Assembly: GCA_039881045.1 (NCBI GenBank)
Contig: JAYWVB010000001.1
Location: 310,001 to 374,000 of the forward strand
DNA length: 64,000 bases
Direction: 5' to 3'
Origin: Chaetomium olivaceum
Taxonomy: Eukaryota > Ascomycota > Sordariomycetes > Sordariales > Chaetomiaceae
Position 1 is the stretch's first letter. Each line of letters opens with the position of its first letter. The translations under genes were made by a program, and so were the position numbers. The notes under the pieces were generated by a model. The model was not told the origin of the DNA. It saw only the letters and a program-made list of their open reading frames with translations, and searched no databases. Shown here one piece after another: positions 22,308 to 33,253 of this stretch.

Positions 22308-23348
22308 ATGGAAGGCACCGGGGAGTTGGGGAGCGCCAGTCGCGTGTACGAGGCCCAGTTGGAACGCACTGTCCAGGAGCTTAATAGAAGAAGAGGGGAG
22401 CTTGAGGATGCACTGCATCAGGTAAGTTTCATGGTCATATCGTCTTATAACAGCTTTGCTAAGTTCATCAATAGTTGAGGGAATCTGCAGGTGGCCCTAG
22501 CGCGACACTTTCGGCAGAAGACTCCTTGGAAATCATGACAAAGGCGTACCAGGACATAACTGAGGCAGAGCCCCTCTGCCTCCGCTGGGATCTCCCCTTC
22601 CAGCGCTGCTGGCTATGCGGCGGGCGCATCAGACCATCGCAGAGACCACCGAGTACACCGATTCTCAAGGGGCTTCACTGGAGCAGCTTAAACGGAGGAT
22701 AGAGGCGGAACAGGCCAATCTGCGTGAGCAGCAAGCCCTCCAAACCGCGCTCGAAGGTCGCATCCAGTCGTTACGCCAGGGCTGGAGAACAGGGAGGAGA
22801 AGACAGAGGAGCAGATCGCCAAAGAACGCGTCGCTGAGTTGAAGAAACAGAAGGATCACTGGGACAAGCAAACATCAAGCCTCATGAAACAGCTGGACTG
22901 GTTTATTGACGAGCATCTCGGCCCCATGTTGGCAGCGGAGGAGCTGGGCGGCCCCGTCGTCGGGGGGCTAATGGACATCGATCCAGATGACCTGAGCGCT
23001 GGGTTCAGTGCTCATGGCAAGTTGAAGAAGGCCAAAGACCAGCCGGACCAAGACAAGCGGCAACGACGGATCGATGATATCTGGGGCCCTCAGGACGAGC
23101 AGGGACAGGCGAGGAGGAAGCAGAAGGGGGACGAAGCAGCAGCCGCAAGCGCCGAGATGCGTGACCTTACCGAGCAACTAATGAATAAGCTGATGGAAGC
23201 AGACGGCGACACCTCAGCGGCGTACGTGGAGATAGCCAGGGAATCTGCAGCAGCAAGGTTCCTTGTCCGTTCCAAGGTCGCAATGTTCCATCCGAGGGAT
23301 GCGCGGAAGTTGCGACTTGTCGACTTTGGAAGGGATCTGGAGGATTAA
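22308..23348 (+). CDS. CENP-K/Sim4-like kinetochore protein, two apparent frame breaks
   Basis: The gene has exon 1 (22308-22421) and, after an intron with donor GTAAGT and acceptor AATAG, exon 2 from 22475. The predicted protein of about 325 residues is mostly coiled coil (ELNRRRGELEDAL; LKRRIEAEQANLREQQ; REEKTEEQIAKERVAELKKQKD). A LDWFIDEHLGPML segment follows, resembling the FLxxHFP motif of CENP-K. The C-terminus RSKVAMFHPRDARKLRLVDF resembles the human CENP-K ending. CENP-K belongs to the inner-kinetochore CCAN (CENP-H/I/K module). The frame changes twice: at the C4 run 22571-22574 and at GGG 22779-22781. In each case one missing base explains it. The start is the first ATG after a stop-rich leader. 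Confidence 0.72.
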
Positions 23349-23399
23349 GGACTCAAGGGGGGAAAGGCGTAGGCACGGCTATATGATAGCAATATTTCG

Positions 23400-23651
23400 T
23401 TGCGGCATGCTACGGATAATCAAACGGCACTGGACGATCCCCCTGGCCTGGGGGAGCTTGTCTTTGGCGGGAGTGTTGACAAGTTGATGCCTGTTCTTTT
23501 CCGAAGTGAATTTGCGCAAACCGATCAATGGATCAAGGATCAAAAGGCGCTGAAGCATATAAAACAAAGCCTCGGACTTGACGAACTTGAGAACGAGTCC
23601 GTCCGGCAGTGGCCAGGGGCAGCATTCACAATTGGTCAATTGTGGAGTTGA
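23400..23651 (+). CDS. short open frame of unknown status
   Basis: An 83-codon frame with a protein-like composition (GLGELVFGGSVDKLMPVLF; charged helix after it) sits between the CENP-K-like gene and dUTPase. I do not recognise it and see no leader or intron that would complete a gene. It may be a relic, a misread continuation of the upstream gene, or chance. Confidence 0.25.
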   Translation: MRHATDNQTALDDPPGLGELVFGGSVDKLMPVLFRSEFAQTDQWIKDQKALKHIKQSLGLDELENESVRQWPGAAFTIGQLWS

Positions 23652-23728
23652 TCAGGCCCACCCCCACAAGCAACTGGCTGGACAGCTCGCCAAGCTAGGT
23701 GGGGTTTTGGACGCCCTGCATTCAATTT

Positions 23729-23734
23729 ACGCGT
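23729..23734 (+). promoter_or_regulatory. MCB-like site (ACGCGT) upstream of dUTPase
   Basis: A perfect ACGCGT palindrome lies 117 bases before the dUTPase ATG, with more CGCG cores just after it (23735-23750). In yeasts this is the binding site of MBF, which drives G1/S genes including those for nucleotide supply. A functional role here is inferred. Confidence 0.5.
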
Positions 23735-23850
23735 CGCGTCTCGCGCGTCTTCCAGCGCACATTTCTCCCCGCCCCCGCCTTAGGTCGTTTCTGCCCAACA
23801 GCAAACCAGGCCTCTTTGACAAGAGAATCGACCTCAATCCCACAACTACC

Positions 23851-24509
23851 ATGACTACCAGCACCCCCAACGAGCCCCTCGTCCCTACATCACCCCCAGC
23901 AAAGCGCATCAAGACGGACAGCTCCGCCCCCACAGCCAGCGAAACCATGGCATCCTCCAGCGCCCCGGCGCTGCTCATCAAGAAGCTCTCAGACAAGGCT
24001 CGGCTCCCCACCCGCGGCAGCGCTTTTGCAGCGGGCTACGACCTGTTCGCCGCACGCGCCACCACCATCCCGGCGCGGGGCAAGGCACTTGTCGACACGG
24101 ACATCAGCATGTCTCTCCCGGCGGGGACCTGTAAGTACCCCTATCATCCAGTCCCAACCCCGGACACCGTTCCTCACCCAACCTCGCTGTTGGGCAAACC
24201 CCCCCAGACCAAACACTGACAACCCCCCCCCCCCCCCCAAAACAAACAGACGGCCGAATCGCGCCCCGTTCCGGCCTCGCGGCCAAGCACTTCATCGACA
24301 CGGGCGCGGGGGTGATCGACGCCGACTACCGCGGCCCCGTGAAGGTGCTGCTATTCAACCACGCCGACACCGACTACGAGGTGCAGGAGGGCGACCGGGT
24401 CGCGCAGCTCATCATCGAGCGCATCTACACGCCCGACGTGGTCGAGGTGCAGGAGCTGGAGGAGAGCGTGCGGGGCGCGGGCGGGTTCGGGAGCACAGGG
24501 ACGAACTAG
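23851..24509 (+). CDS. deoxyuridine 5'-triphosphate nucleotidohydrolase (dUTPase)
   Basis: The enzyme converts dUTP to dUMP and pyrophosphate, keeping uracil out of DNA and feeding dTMP synthesis. Exons 23851-24130 and 24250-24509 give 179 residues. All five trimeric dUTPase motifs are present in order: AGYDLFAA, GRIAPRSGLA, GVIDADYRGPVKV, GDRVAQLII and the Phe-containing C-terminal RGAGGFGSTG. The first 35 residues are Ser/Thr/Pro-rich with a KRIK segment that could act in nuclear import. Inner ATG codons (for example at 23947) could start a shorter form. The intron contains a run of 16 C just before its acceptor. The upstream MCB-like site suggests S-phase expression. Confidence 0.95.
24223..24238 (+). 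repeat. C16 homopolymer inside the dUTPase intron
   Basis: Sixteen C in a row lie about ten bases before the splice acceptor, in the place of the usual pyrimidine tract. The length is likely to be polymorphic or misread. Confidence 0.85.
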
Positions 24510-24784
24510 GCTGTGGGATGTGTTGTGTGTTGTGTTCTGGTTTGGCATGGTATGGCATAGGACGGATCGGATAGGCGGTTTGGGATGGGATTATATGGAC
24601 CCTCTTCAGAGGTTACTCGCATTTAGCGGTGTCATGAAGAATAAACACTGACAGATTAAATCAGGGGCCGTCATGATCCAAGGACGGACAGCCCCTAGAA
24701 ACTCCACGGTCTATGGCTCTCTATGCAATGCCTGCCACCCATGCACTCCATCTAACCCAATTCTCCTAACACCACTCTTCCCTC

Positions 24785-26202
24785 TCACAACCTCGTCGCC
24801 CGGAACTCCACTTTGGGAAACCTCAAGCTATCCAAATGCCTGACCAACCTCAGCTCAGCCGCCTTGCTCTTCAACAAATGCATCCTCTTCTTTTCCGCCT
24901 CCGCTTTCGCCTCCGCCCCCGCCCTTCACCATCCACCACCACTTCCGTTTCCGCGCGAGCCTTCGCCACCACCCCGTCCATCCGCTCCGCAGTCTTGGTC
25001 AACACCTCATGCATGCTCGCAAGCACCTTCTCCGCAGCCCTCGCGAGCGGCAGGTCCAGCGCATCGACCGAGTCATCACTCAACCACGACGCCCGGCCCA
25101 TCAACCCCTGACCCTGCCCCTCCCCCGTAGAGTTGCTGCTGCTGCTGTGGTTATGCACAGCCTCACGCATGCGCACGACCATAAGCGCGGCGAACATATC
25201 CCCCGTGCCGCTGAAGTAGCAGTCGATGGCGGGGAAGACGATCTTGAAGGCGCGGGCGCGGCGGGCGCCCTCGGGCGTGGTGGTCATGGACGAGCCGACG
25301 ACGGAGAGCGACGAGACCGGGTGGTCCGGGTGCGGCAGCGACACTGACGTGATGACGATGTGCGGGATGCCGTACCGCTCGTGCATCACCTGCAGCGCGC
25401 GCCCGATCGAGGCCATGTCCGTTATGGGGACGTCCGAGAGGAGTCTGGTGGTGGAGTTAGGGGTTTCTGGGTTTCGTTTGGGGAAGAGGGGGTTCGGGCG
25501 GGGTGAGAACGCACTCGGCTTCAAACTGGTTGGGGAGGACCAGGTCTGCGTGGTGGAGGAGGCTCTTATACACGGGCACCACATCCGGTGCCACGTAGAG
25601 GTTGCCATTGTCGCCCATGACCGGGTCTAGCACCCAGAAGAAGCTCCCCGGCTTGGACTCTGCCTTGCGCTTGAGCTCCTGCGCTATCTGTCCGACTGCT
25701 TCGAGCGCCGGGGCGCCGGGTACGTAGCCCGACAGCATCATGTCGAAGTCGTCAAGGTAGGACTGCTTCAGACCCTGATAAAGGTCCGTAATCTCTTGTG
25801 CCGAGACTCGCGAGCCAGTCCATTGTCGGTATCCAGTATGGTTACCTGTGAGCGCTAAGTTAAAATGGGGCCATAGAGCGCGCCCTGTAACACGGAGTGT
25901 CTGAGAGAAGGCTTGTGACTGCGGAGGAACATACTGAATTGTACGGTATTCAGCGCTGCTACGTCACAACCAAGCGACTGCAAACTGAAGACGGCGATCT
26001 TATTGCCGACGTATCTTGGGACTTTTGTCAGCATGGCGCGATACGCGGTAGGGAGTAGATGACCTGCTTGGCCGGACTCACCCAGAGACAACCTTGGAAA
26101 CTTAATTAGCACGAGCAATAGCAGACAAGGTCACCCAGTGCGCCCTACATGACTGGCGACCGCCAATACGCGAGTTTCCGGAACCAGAGACCCTTCACTC
26201 AT
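24785..26202 (-). CDS. pyridoxal kinase (BUD16/PdxK type), five exons with an 11-base microexon
   Basis: This ribokinase-like enzyme phosphorylates pyridoxal, pyridoxine and pyridoxamine in the vitamin B6 salvage pathway. Exons are 26202-26149, 26092-26082 (11 bases), 26014-25935, 25845-25515 and 25444 onward; joined, the phases agree and give RVLAVASHVVSGYVGNK, the classic N-terminus. DPVMGDNGNLYV and ITDMASIGRAL, and the GTGDMFAALMV anion-hole motif, support the family. As printed, the last exon stops at 24871 with an Arg-rich tail. One base missing from the C5 run 24916-24920 (plus strand) would restore a normal ending, KAAELRLVRHLDSLRFP..., stopping at 24785. I place the end there. Confidence 0.9.
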
Positions 26203-26977
26203 ACTTGTGGTTTGGGGGGTTGGTGAGATGTGAACGGTGTTGGACGGCCGTTGACGGTAGTACGCTGTGAGGAAAGCCGATTCTAGCCACGATCGGTACG
26301 AAGGGACTTGGTTTATGGGGTATCTTGAGAAAAGGAGAAAGGAACGGAATGTTAACGTTGAAGAAGAGCAAAGGGAATGGAGCCCAGAGTCTCTGTCCAC
26401 GGAAGTTACGGAGAAGGTGATAGTCAGACGCGATGACTCCGAAATCCACTTGCGAGTTCGCCCGAACTTTTTGCCCGAGTCTGCACAGTATGACTTGGAA
26501 ACACCACCAGCCAAGATTCTATGGTCTGTGAGAACTGAGTCGAAGGGGGATGAGTGCGTGGAAGGGTCCAGAAAACCGGGGCTTAGCTCTGCCTGTTGTC
26601 ACGAATTTACCCCGCCAACTCGAAGCAGCCTAGGCCCCCGCGGTCGCACCAAAATTTCATGTCAGCCTCAACATGGAAGATCTCGAGCGATGCTCACAAG
26701 GTTTCTTTACACTTGGACACAAGGGAGAGCTGTAGCGTGCTGGACACAGTAGATTTATAGAGTCCGAAATGGGATGCAAGTAATTTCATTCCCATGAGCG
26801 CCCAGATTGCCTTCATGTTAGGTACCCTGGCCCTCTGGCCACAACCTCCAGGTATGCGTCTACTTTTGCCAAAACATTCCTCTGGTGCGGTTACAGGTAG
26901 GTAGGTATCCATGCAGAGTCAATCTTACGTGGCCGTCGTATTAGTCCTTAAGTCGTCATCGGGTCGTGTAGCCCTCT
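26203..26977. other. intergenic between pyridoxal kinase start and PCNA end
   Basis: I see no supported gene. A 162-codon plus-strand frame at 26267-26752 runs antisense through the kinase promoter, lacks any recognisable domain and is taken as chance. Confidence 0.5.
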
Positions 26978-27940
26978 TTACTCCTCGTCGCCAATCTTTG
27001 GAAAATTTGGTTAGCCCCTTATCATTAGATCAAGAGATTATCAGAATCACATACCTTGGGCGCAAGGTAGAAACGCAGATAACTGCTGCCCGCTAGGGTG
27101 TACTCGACCAGAAGGGGCACCTCGTTGGAGAGGCAGATCTTGACCTGGGTGGAGAGGGCCGAGGCCTTGCAGAAGTTTACGAGGTATTTGAGGGAGAAGG
27201 TGAGCGAAACCGGCTCGCTGAGCTCGATCTCGATCGACTCGTTGGGCTTCTCAATGCTGGAATGTTGCCGCAGGGTGACGGCTCCATTGCCGATGTCACC
27301 CTGGCACGAGAACTTGACGCCGTCCTTGCTCGCATCGATGGTCACTGTGTGGCATATGTTAGCAGCTGCCTCTTCCTCGAAATAGTTTAGGCCTGCATAC
27401 CGGACTCGGACATGGCAATTAGGTCTGTGGTGATGCGCTTGAACTCAGAGGCCGGCATGGCAATGGTGGCGGCGTACTCGGTGTCCGGAATGCCCAGGTG
27501 CTCCTGATCAATGTCCATAAGCTTGAGGTCGTACTCGGAGATCCTGTCGGTTTCGGAGCTCTCGAACACGAGGTTGAGAACGTCGGGCGCATCCTCCGCC
27601 TTGAGGGTGAGGATGTCCTCGTTCTGGGCCGCCCGCAGCACCTTGGTGAGGGAAGTGAGGTTGATGCCGAGCGCAATGTTGCGGTCGCAGCGGAACGGCG
27701 AGAAACCCTCAGCCTTGAGCATCATAGACACAAGCGCGACGTGGCTGTTGTCCATTGCCTGCAGGGCGATACCGCTGTCATTGCAGTCGAAGTTGCAGTC
27801 TTGCACCAGGTCCTTGATCGCGTCGACAACCTGCAAGCGATGTTTGTTAGAGCGCCCGAAATAGCAAAACCAAGCGTCACCGACTCAAGTGTCCATACCT
27901 TCTTCAGGATGCTCGCCTGCTCCAACCGTGCTTCCAACAT
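26978..27940 (-). CDS. PCNA: proliferating cell nuclear antigen (PCNA), sliding clamp
   Basis: PCNA forms the trimeric ring that tethers DNA polymerases delta and epsilon and many repair factors. Four exons (27940-27899, 27830-27401, 27344-27055, 26995-26978) join in phase to exactly 259 residues, close to the usual length. Recognisable parts are MLEARLEQASILKK at the start, the central-loop DNA-contact region DLVQDCNFDCNDSGIALQAMDNSHVALV, the interdomain connector region LMDIDQEHLGIPDTEY and the C-terminal YYLAPK-like LRFYLAPKIGDEE. The last exon codes only IGDEE and the stop. No frame break is seen. MCB-like motifs lie upstream. Confidence 0.97.
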
Positions 27941-28674
27941 GGCTGCGTTCGTCAGTTTTCGAATCTTGGCAGTTCAGCCCAACAGGTGTGAGCGGTGACG
28001 GAGGAGCTCTCACTGAATGTATGTGGGGGGTATTATGGAAAAGTTTGGGGTTGTGGAATTGTCGTTGGGCGTTGGTGAGCGGCAGCTGTATAGGGCGGGC
28101 GGTTTGCGGCGGTTTGGGTTTGTGGTCGTTGGGTTTGTGTGAAGTTCTGGGCCGGAGGGAAAGATGGAGCGGGCACGCGAACGCGCTTTGGTAGTTGGAA
28201 AGACGCGCCTGGCGTTAGATTGATTACCCCTCCTGGTTAGCTCCGCCAGCTCCAGCTTGGCACCTGGCATGGACTGGTTGGTTGCCTGTGGTGCCTGTTG
28301 ACCCCTGAGCCTGAGCCGGGGATTCAGGGGCAGGGCACTTTCAAACAACACATCCGATGCTTGATCAAACAGTTCTTCCACAATCACTGTATTGTGACGT
28401 ATGTCGCTAATTTCTAATTACAAGCCAATGCAGAATTAGCATATCAAGAGATGCATGCGCGCAGCATCCCGCCCGATGAACGCCAGTCCCAATGATCCAG
28501 TCAACCAAGCTCCAGAGTCGATGACGCTGGATGCTTAGAGCCAACCCAATTGAAAACAACCCGCCGTCTATACAAGCAAGCCACCATATGATAGGCGGAT
28601 AGGGAAACATGATGCAAAATGACAAAAGAGAGTTAAGGTCCGTGTTGGTTTAGGTTGTTTGGTTGTCGTCACTG
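27941..28674. other. PCNA promoter region and 3' flank of the Inp2-like gene
   Basis: No gene is seen. The first 270 bases form the PCNA promoter and leader. Confidence 0.55.
28174..28208 (-). promoter_or_regulatory. cluster of CGCG (MCB/E2F-like) cores upstream of PCNA
   Basis: On the minus strand the sequence GCGCGTTCGCGTG (28186-28174), with a further GCGCGT at 28208-28203, lies about 240-270 bases before the PCNA ATG. Such CGCG-centred motifs bind MBF in yeasts and fit G1/S control. No binding is shown. Confidence 0.4.
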
Positions 28675-30793
28675 TCATAATGAGATGCGAGAAGGCGCCG
28701 GCATGGTCGCACGCTTTGGTCGCAGGTTGATGACGGTCTCGAGCTCTCGGAGCATCCCGCGGCTCGCATCAACCCTTTCCCTGGCAGCTTCTCTCTTGTC
28801 CCGATCTTCTTTCATCCTGACTATCCGTTCCTCCCTGGTCAGGAGACTGCGCGTTCGGGTGGGCAAGGCGACCGCTTCGAATACTTCCGCCTCGTCCGAG
28901 TCCTTTGAACTGCCAAAAGTTGACCCCGGTGGTGATTCCCCAGTCAAAGCTTTGAATGCCTCGAGTGCTCCACCCTCCTCAACCGTGGTGAGCCCGCTTA
29001 ATGAAGAAGCTGGAGAAAGTAGCGTGCTGAGGGAGGAGAGTCGCTTCTCGTTGCGGTCAATCCCTGAAGCAAGGGCTGCTTTCCCTTCTTCCCATGCCTG
29101 CGTGAGCATCTTGAGGTCCTGTCCGATGGACTCGTACTGAGCCATCAGATTATTCCCCAACTCCGACACATCTTCTGCCTCGTTCAGCGTCCTCTCTGAC
29201 TCCTCTCGTAAAAGTGCAAGCTTTGCTTGAAGACCTCGGATGCCCATCGACAACGAATTAAGTTTCATGAATTGAGAACGACGCTTCTCTCGGTTGGGTG
29301 TGATAACGGCGATTTTGAGTCAGAAATTATGGGGAAGGCTGAGTGTTTAGGTTAGCACTGGCGGGCAGACAAGAGGATAGGGACAAGGAGTGTCGCTTAC
29401 TTTCTTCTTCACTCAGAAGCTGGCGAACTCTCTCGAAGCTTTGAGATGTGGCTTGGTTAAGAGTTTTTAATCCCTCCACAGCCGTTGACCATCGCAAGAA
29501 GTCGGTGTTGTCGCCCGCTGCCTCAAAGGCGAGGAGGGAGCACAGCAGAAGCTTACGAATAGTGTAGAAACGGGCCGCCGCAATCTTAAGAGACCGTAGA
29601 GATTCCTGATCGTCGAATTCCTTTTCCGAGAATCCGCGCATCGCATCCGAGATGTCGAAGTCACTAATGTCGTAAATGTCGTGGTACTTCTCCAAATCCA
29701 CCTGCTCGGCAAACCCCTTAACCGCCGTACAGGCTTGCATGTGGCTCTCGATCATGTCGGAGAACCGTCCCTTCAACGCCTTGCGCAGCCTGCTGCAGCG
29801 GCGTGTTTGTGACCGGTCCTCCATACGGCTAATCGGAGGTAAGGGTGCGCTTCTATATGTGTGTGAGCTGTGCTCCGTGGTAATCATAGATAGGACAACT
29901 TACATCCTGTAGCCCCGAGAGACGAGCTCGACCTCCTGGATTAATAATAATGCCGCACTGGACGCGCTGTCAAAGTCCTGAGACCTAGCAACGAACGTGG
30001 TCACTTCACCCAGGGCTTGGTTTCTTAAATACCGAAGCCACTGTTGCCGCAGATAGGCCTGCGACACCACACCAACCGCTACTAGAACCAGTGCCGTAAA
30101 GCTCACCCGCTTTTTGGTCAAGTGCGCATAACCTCCGGAATACACCCATCTCGCCACCCATGCAACAACAAGCGCGGCGGCCGCTGTCGCAAACAGACCT
30201 GTTGATGTTACCGCCACAGTCTGTGTTGTTTCTGGCGTGTCTTTTGGCCGGTTGTGGTGACTGTGATGCGTGGCTATTGAATGCCCGCTTAGCAATTGGG
30301 ACGCGACAATCGTGTACCGAAACTGCTCAATGAACTTGAGGTTGTCGGCGCGGTCTATCCTCGAAACCACGGCTTTCTGTTGCGCAAACGGAAGATGGTC
30401 AGTCCCAGACCGTACAGCCACGGGTAGGGCATGGCGCAATGCATAAATACTCACCGAGTATGAATGGCGCAGCGAGCTCAGGCGGTTCATCGGTGGGATG
30501 TTCAGTGGCAGGGGGTCCGGAAGGTTCGCTCGGAAGCGCTTCTTGACCATCGGCAGCCCTACCGGCGCGAACGATGGACTCGACAGCGGCGACTCATCGT
30601 GATTATCTGAGACGGACGGCGTGCCCCAGGCCTGATGTTCTTCGCCCTCGTCTACCAGCAGGAAAGCGGTTAGTGACCAAAATGGTGCCATTTTTCGAAA
30701 ACGGTTGCGATGCGCGCGCAAGACAAAGGGAATGACCGGCTAACCCTTCAGATAATCGGCAAGCGGCGTGCGGTCTTGTATGACGGTCTCCAT
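28675..30793 (-). CDS. Inp2/vezatin-like myosin-binding peroxisome inheritance protein
   Basis: Five exons (30793-30745, 30651-30455, 30376-29904, 29852-29401, 29288-28675) join in phase to 594 residues. After an acidic N-terminus comes a segment ADNLKFIEQFRYTIVASQLL. Two membrane helices follow (TGLFATAAAALVVAWVARWVY and FTALVLVAVGVVSQAYL), and then a long helical domain with VELVSRGYRI and RRCSRLRKAL. The C-terminus is charged coiled coil. This order matches the fungal family described as the myosin-binding motif of peroxisomes, whose yeast member Inp2 links peroxisomes to a class V myosin. The first intron starts with GTTAGC. Intron 2 is 78 bases without a stop, so the unspliced RNA also reads through. 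Confidence 0.82.
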
Positions 30794-31981
30794 GAACAAC
30801 GAACAATGGTGCTGCTGCTGATGCTGCTAGGTGGTCACGCGGCTACGGCACCAGTCCCCCATCTGCCGGCCTCGTGCGCACCAGAAGACCGTCGTTCCGC
30901 GACCGTCCCTGTGACGGCGTTTAACAAGAGTTCGGTACGCGAGACACGAGACCCCGGTTTGGCGCAGGCGAGGCCTCGGGCGGCGGGGACGAACGGGTGG
31001 GAATCGAGACACGGTGTGTATGTGCTAGCGCTGGAGGTGGCCGTTGCAATAGCCGCGGTGCATGTTTCTGTTTCGAGGTCGAGATGTGCGCGGCCGGACG
31101 AGGATGGAAATGGGACGATGGAGACTGGGCGTTCTGTGCTTGATTAGGTAGTTTGTTCAATTCGACTCCTGGAAGTACGGCGAATCCACTGCAAATGACA
31201 CCGCAACACTGCGGAAAGAGGTCGCTTAGCATTCATTAAATGTTTGAAGCTCTTGGCCCGAGAAATCGAGGATGAACCCCTGTCGCGCGACCCTCGTCAT
31301 TAAACAATGGGGGTGGCGAGTCTGTTACGGTACTTTGTACAAACAAAAGTACCTGACGACCCTGGAATAGCGAACGTCCCAGGGTCTTTTTGTTTCTGTC
31401 CCTCCCGCATTGACGCTATGATCGCATTCCCCTTTGTGGCACCGAGTATCAGTGTGCAGACGCTCTGCTTCAAAGAGCGCCATATTCTTTCTCGTACCAC
31501 GGGATGTTGGTAAGTGACCGTTACTGTTAGACGAATTGTGACCCCCTGAGGGAGGTAATTGCTTTCGCATTAATCTGCAAGGATCGCAACTTTCCAATCT
31601 CGGGGTAACATGGTAACGTTATCCCGAACATTGAGGTACGAATACCAGGTAATACCGTATCGGCGGTCATGCCGTCCCCCACATGAGTTCCAAGCCATGT
31701 GGCTTGTCGATCCCCCAGCAAGTGGAGCCGTTGCATCGCATCGCGGCTCCAGAGCTCGCGGCGGCCGAGCTTTGGAACAACGACAACGACTTTTAGACTG
31801 CTAAACGATAGCTACCGCGCTACCCATTGACACAGTTCCCGAATACAGAGACACACCATTGAAACCTACGCAGACGACATCCCGCCCTCGAAATCGAGCA
31901 AGTGACACGACTCGGGGTACACCGAGCAACACAACAAGAACCACAACACCTCTCCGTCACCGCAACCCACCTACCACAGCC
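30794..31981. other. divergent intergenic region, no gene seen
   Basis: This 1.2-kb stretch separates the divergent Inp2-like and EMC6 genes. The frames in it are short and contain no recognised domain. The last 150 bases before 31,982 are CA-rich, like a leader. Confidence 0.5.
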
Positions 31982-32553
31982 ATGCCTTCCGAACAAGAAC
32001 TCGAAATTCAAATAGCCCCTATCGTGCAAGAATCTCTTGTGCACAACTCAAGGGTTAGTCCTCCCTCCGTCCCCCAGCCCGGCCATCCAGTCGGCCGGCC
32101 CCTTCCTCCCCAGCCCGCAGGAAAAACAAATCTGCAACCGCGATCACCGGCCCGACCTGCTCCTCCTCCATCCACCCACCCCAAACCTCGACCTCCCTCC
32201 ACCCCCGCGTCTCAAAACGAACAAACGAACCTCAACTAACCACCCCACCTTATCACTATCAGACACTCTACAACCTCCAATCCCTAACGGCCTCTCTGTT
32301 CGGCGTGTCGGCCGGCATCCTGGGGCTGGAGTCGTACGCGGGCTTCGTCTTCTACGTGGCGCTGTCGCTGCTGACGGCGGTGCTATTCTACGCGCTGCGC
32401 GTGGCGCCGACGTCGCTGGCCTCGGGCAAGGCGCCCCTCGACACGAGCCGCTACTTCCGCGGGGCCTACGACTTCTGGGCCGGCGGGCTGATGAATGGGT
32501 TCGCTGGGTTCGTGCTGACGTGGACGCTGTTTTATGGGTTGGTGACGGCTTGA
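31982..32553 (+). CDS. EMC6: ER membrane protein complex subunit 6 (EMC6)
   Basis: EMC6 is a small subunit of the insertase that places tail-anchored and multipass proteins in the ER membrane. Exons 31982-32053 and 32263-32553 give 120 residues. The first exon codes a cytosolic leader, and the second holds three hydrophobic helices: SLFGVSAGILGLESYAGF, YVALSLLTAVLFYAL and GLMNGFAGFVLTWTLFYGLV. The RYFRGAYDFWAGGLMNG motif is typical. The intron (donor GTTAGT, acceptor ATCAG) is 209 bases, longer than most here and CT-rich. The length is usual for the family. No frame break is seen. Confidence 0.93.
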
Positions 32554-32876
32554 TGGGGCAGGGTTTGGGGTCTTTACAATAAGAGGAGGGCTGTTAGGGG
32601 GGCGTCATGGCGTTGGGCTTTCGTGTTGGTGAATTAATGGTTGATGGCATTGTAAAGAAAAGAGGGGGACGGGCCGATCTAGGCTCTGGAAATATAAGGG
32701 CAGACTGAGATGAAACTCCTGCTGCTAATAGAGGGCGTAACATTCTTGTTCTCTCTGCGAGTTTCTCTCGCAAAATGTCCACTGCTGTGTCTCTCTCACC
32801 TAACCTGCGATGAGGCAACTCCATCACAAGAAATGAATACCAACATCCCTGACATTGAAAGGTAGGGTTTAAAAAG

Positions 32877-33115
32877 CAAAAGCTCACCAGCTCCCCCCTT
32901 CAATTGAAGAAGTGGAGGAGCCGGCTACGAAACCCTAAGGGTTTACTTCGTCCGGGGGCTTGCCCCCGTCGTTTCCTTTTTTTCCCTTTTTGTTCCTTTT
33001 TTTTTCTTACCCCGGGGCGGCTCGAACTGGCGAGCTCTCGAAGAGAGTTTCACCAGGAGTTTTGCCCCGGGGTCTTGACCACCCCCATTGACCGCTGAGC
33101 CACTGGGGGTGGTCG
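32877..33115 (-). mobile_element. tRNA-like (SINE-like) element, copy 2
   Basis: The minus strand has the same 12-base A box as copy 1 (TGGCTCAGCGGT), a weaker B box (AGTTCGAGCCG), then several short hairpins (AAACCCTAAGGGTTT; CGGGGGCTTGCCCCCG), a CGTAGCC block and a tail GAGCTGGTGAGCTTTT. The order of parts equals copy 1 at 9,917-10,080 although the body sequence differs. The A-box region is itself within a stem (CCACCCCCA/TGGGGGTGG). No tRNA cloverleaf forms. It lies between the 3' ends of the convergent EMC6 and GTPBP1-like genes. Confidence 0.5.
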
Positions 33116-33253
33116 GTGATATTGGGTAAGTTGGAACTTGTATATCTAATCTGTAGGGCTGGTAGAACAATTGAATTCTAGGCAAGGGAGAGAGAAAAAT
33201 AACACTAGCAAACAAGTAGAAAAGCAACAACAACCACAACCCTCGCTCCCAGT

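Noticed and set aside
33010..33115. tRNA gene on the minus strand
   Set aside because: The A-box region sits in its own hairpin, the B box is imperfect and no anticodon arm can be drawn.
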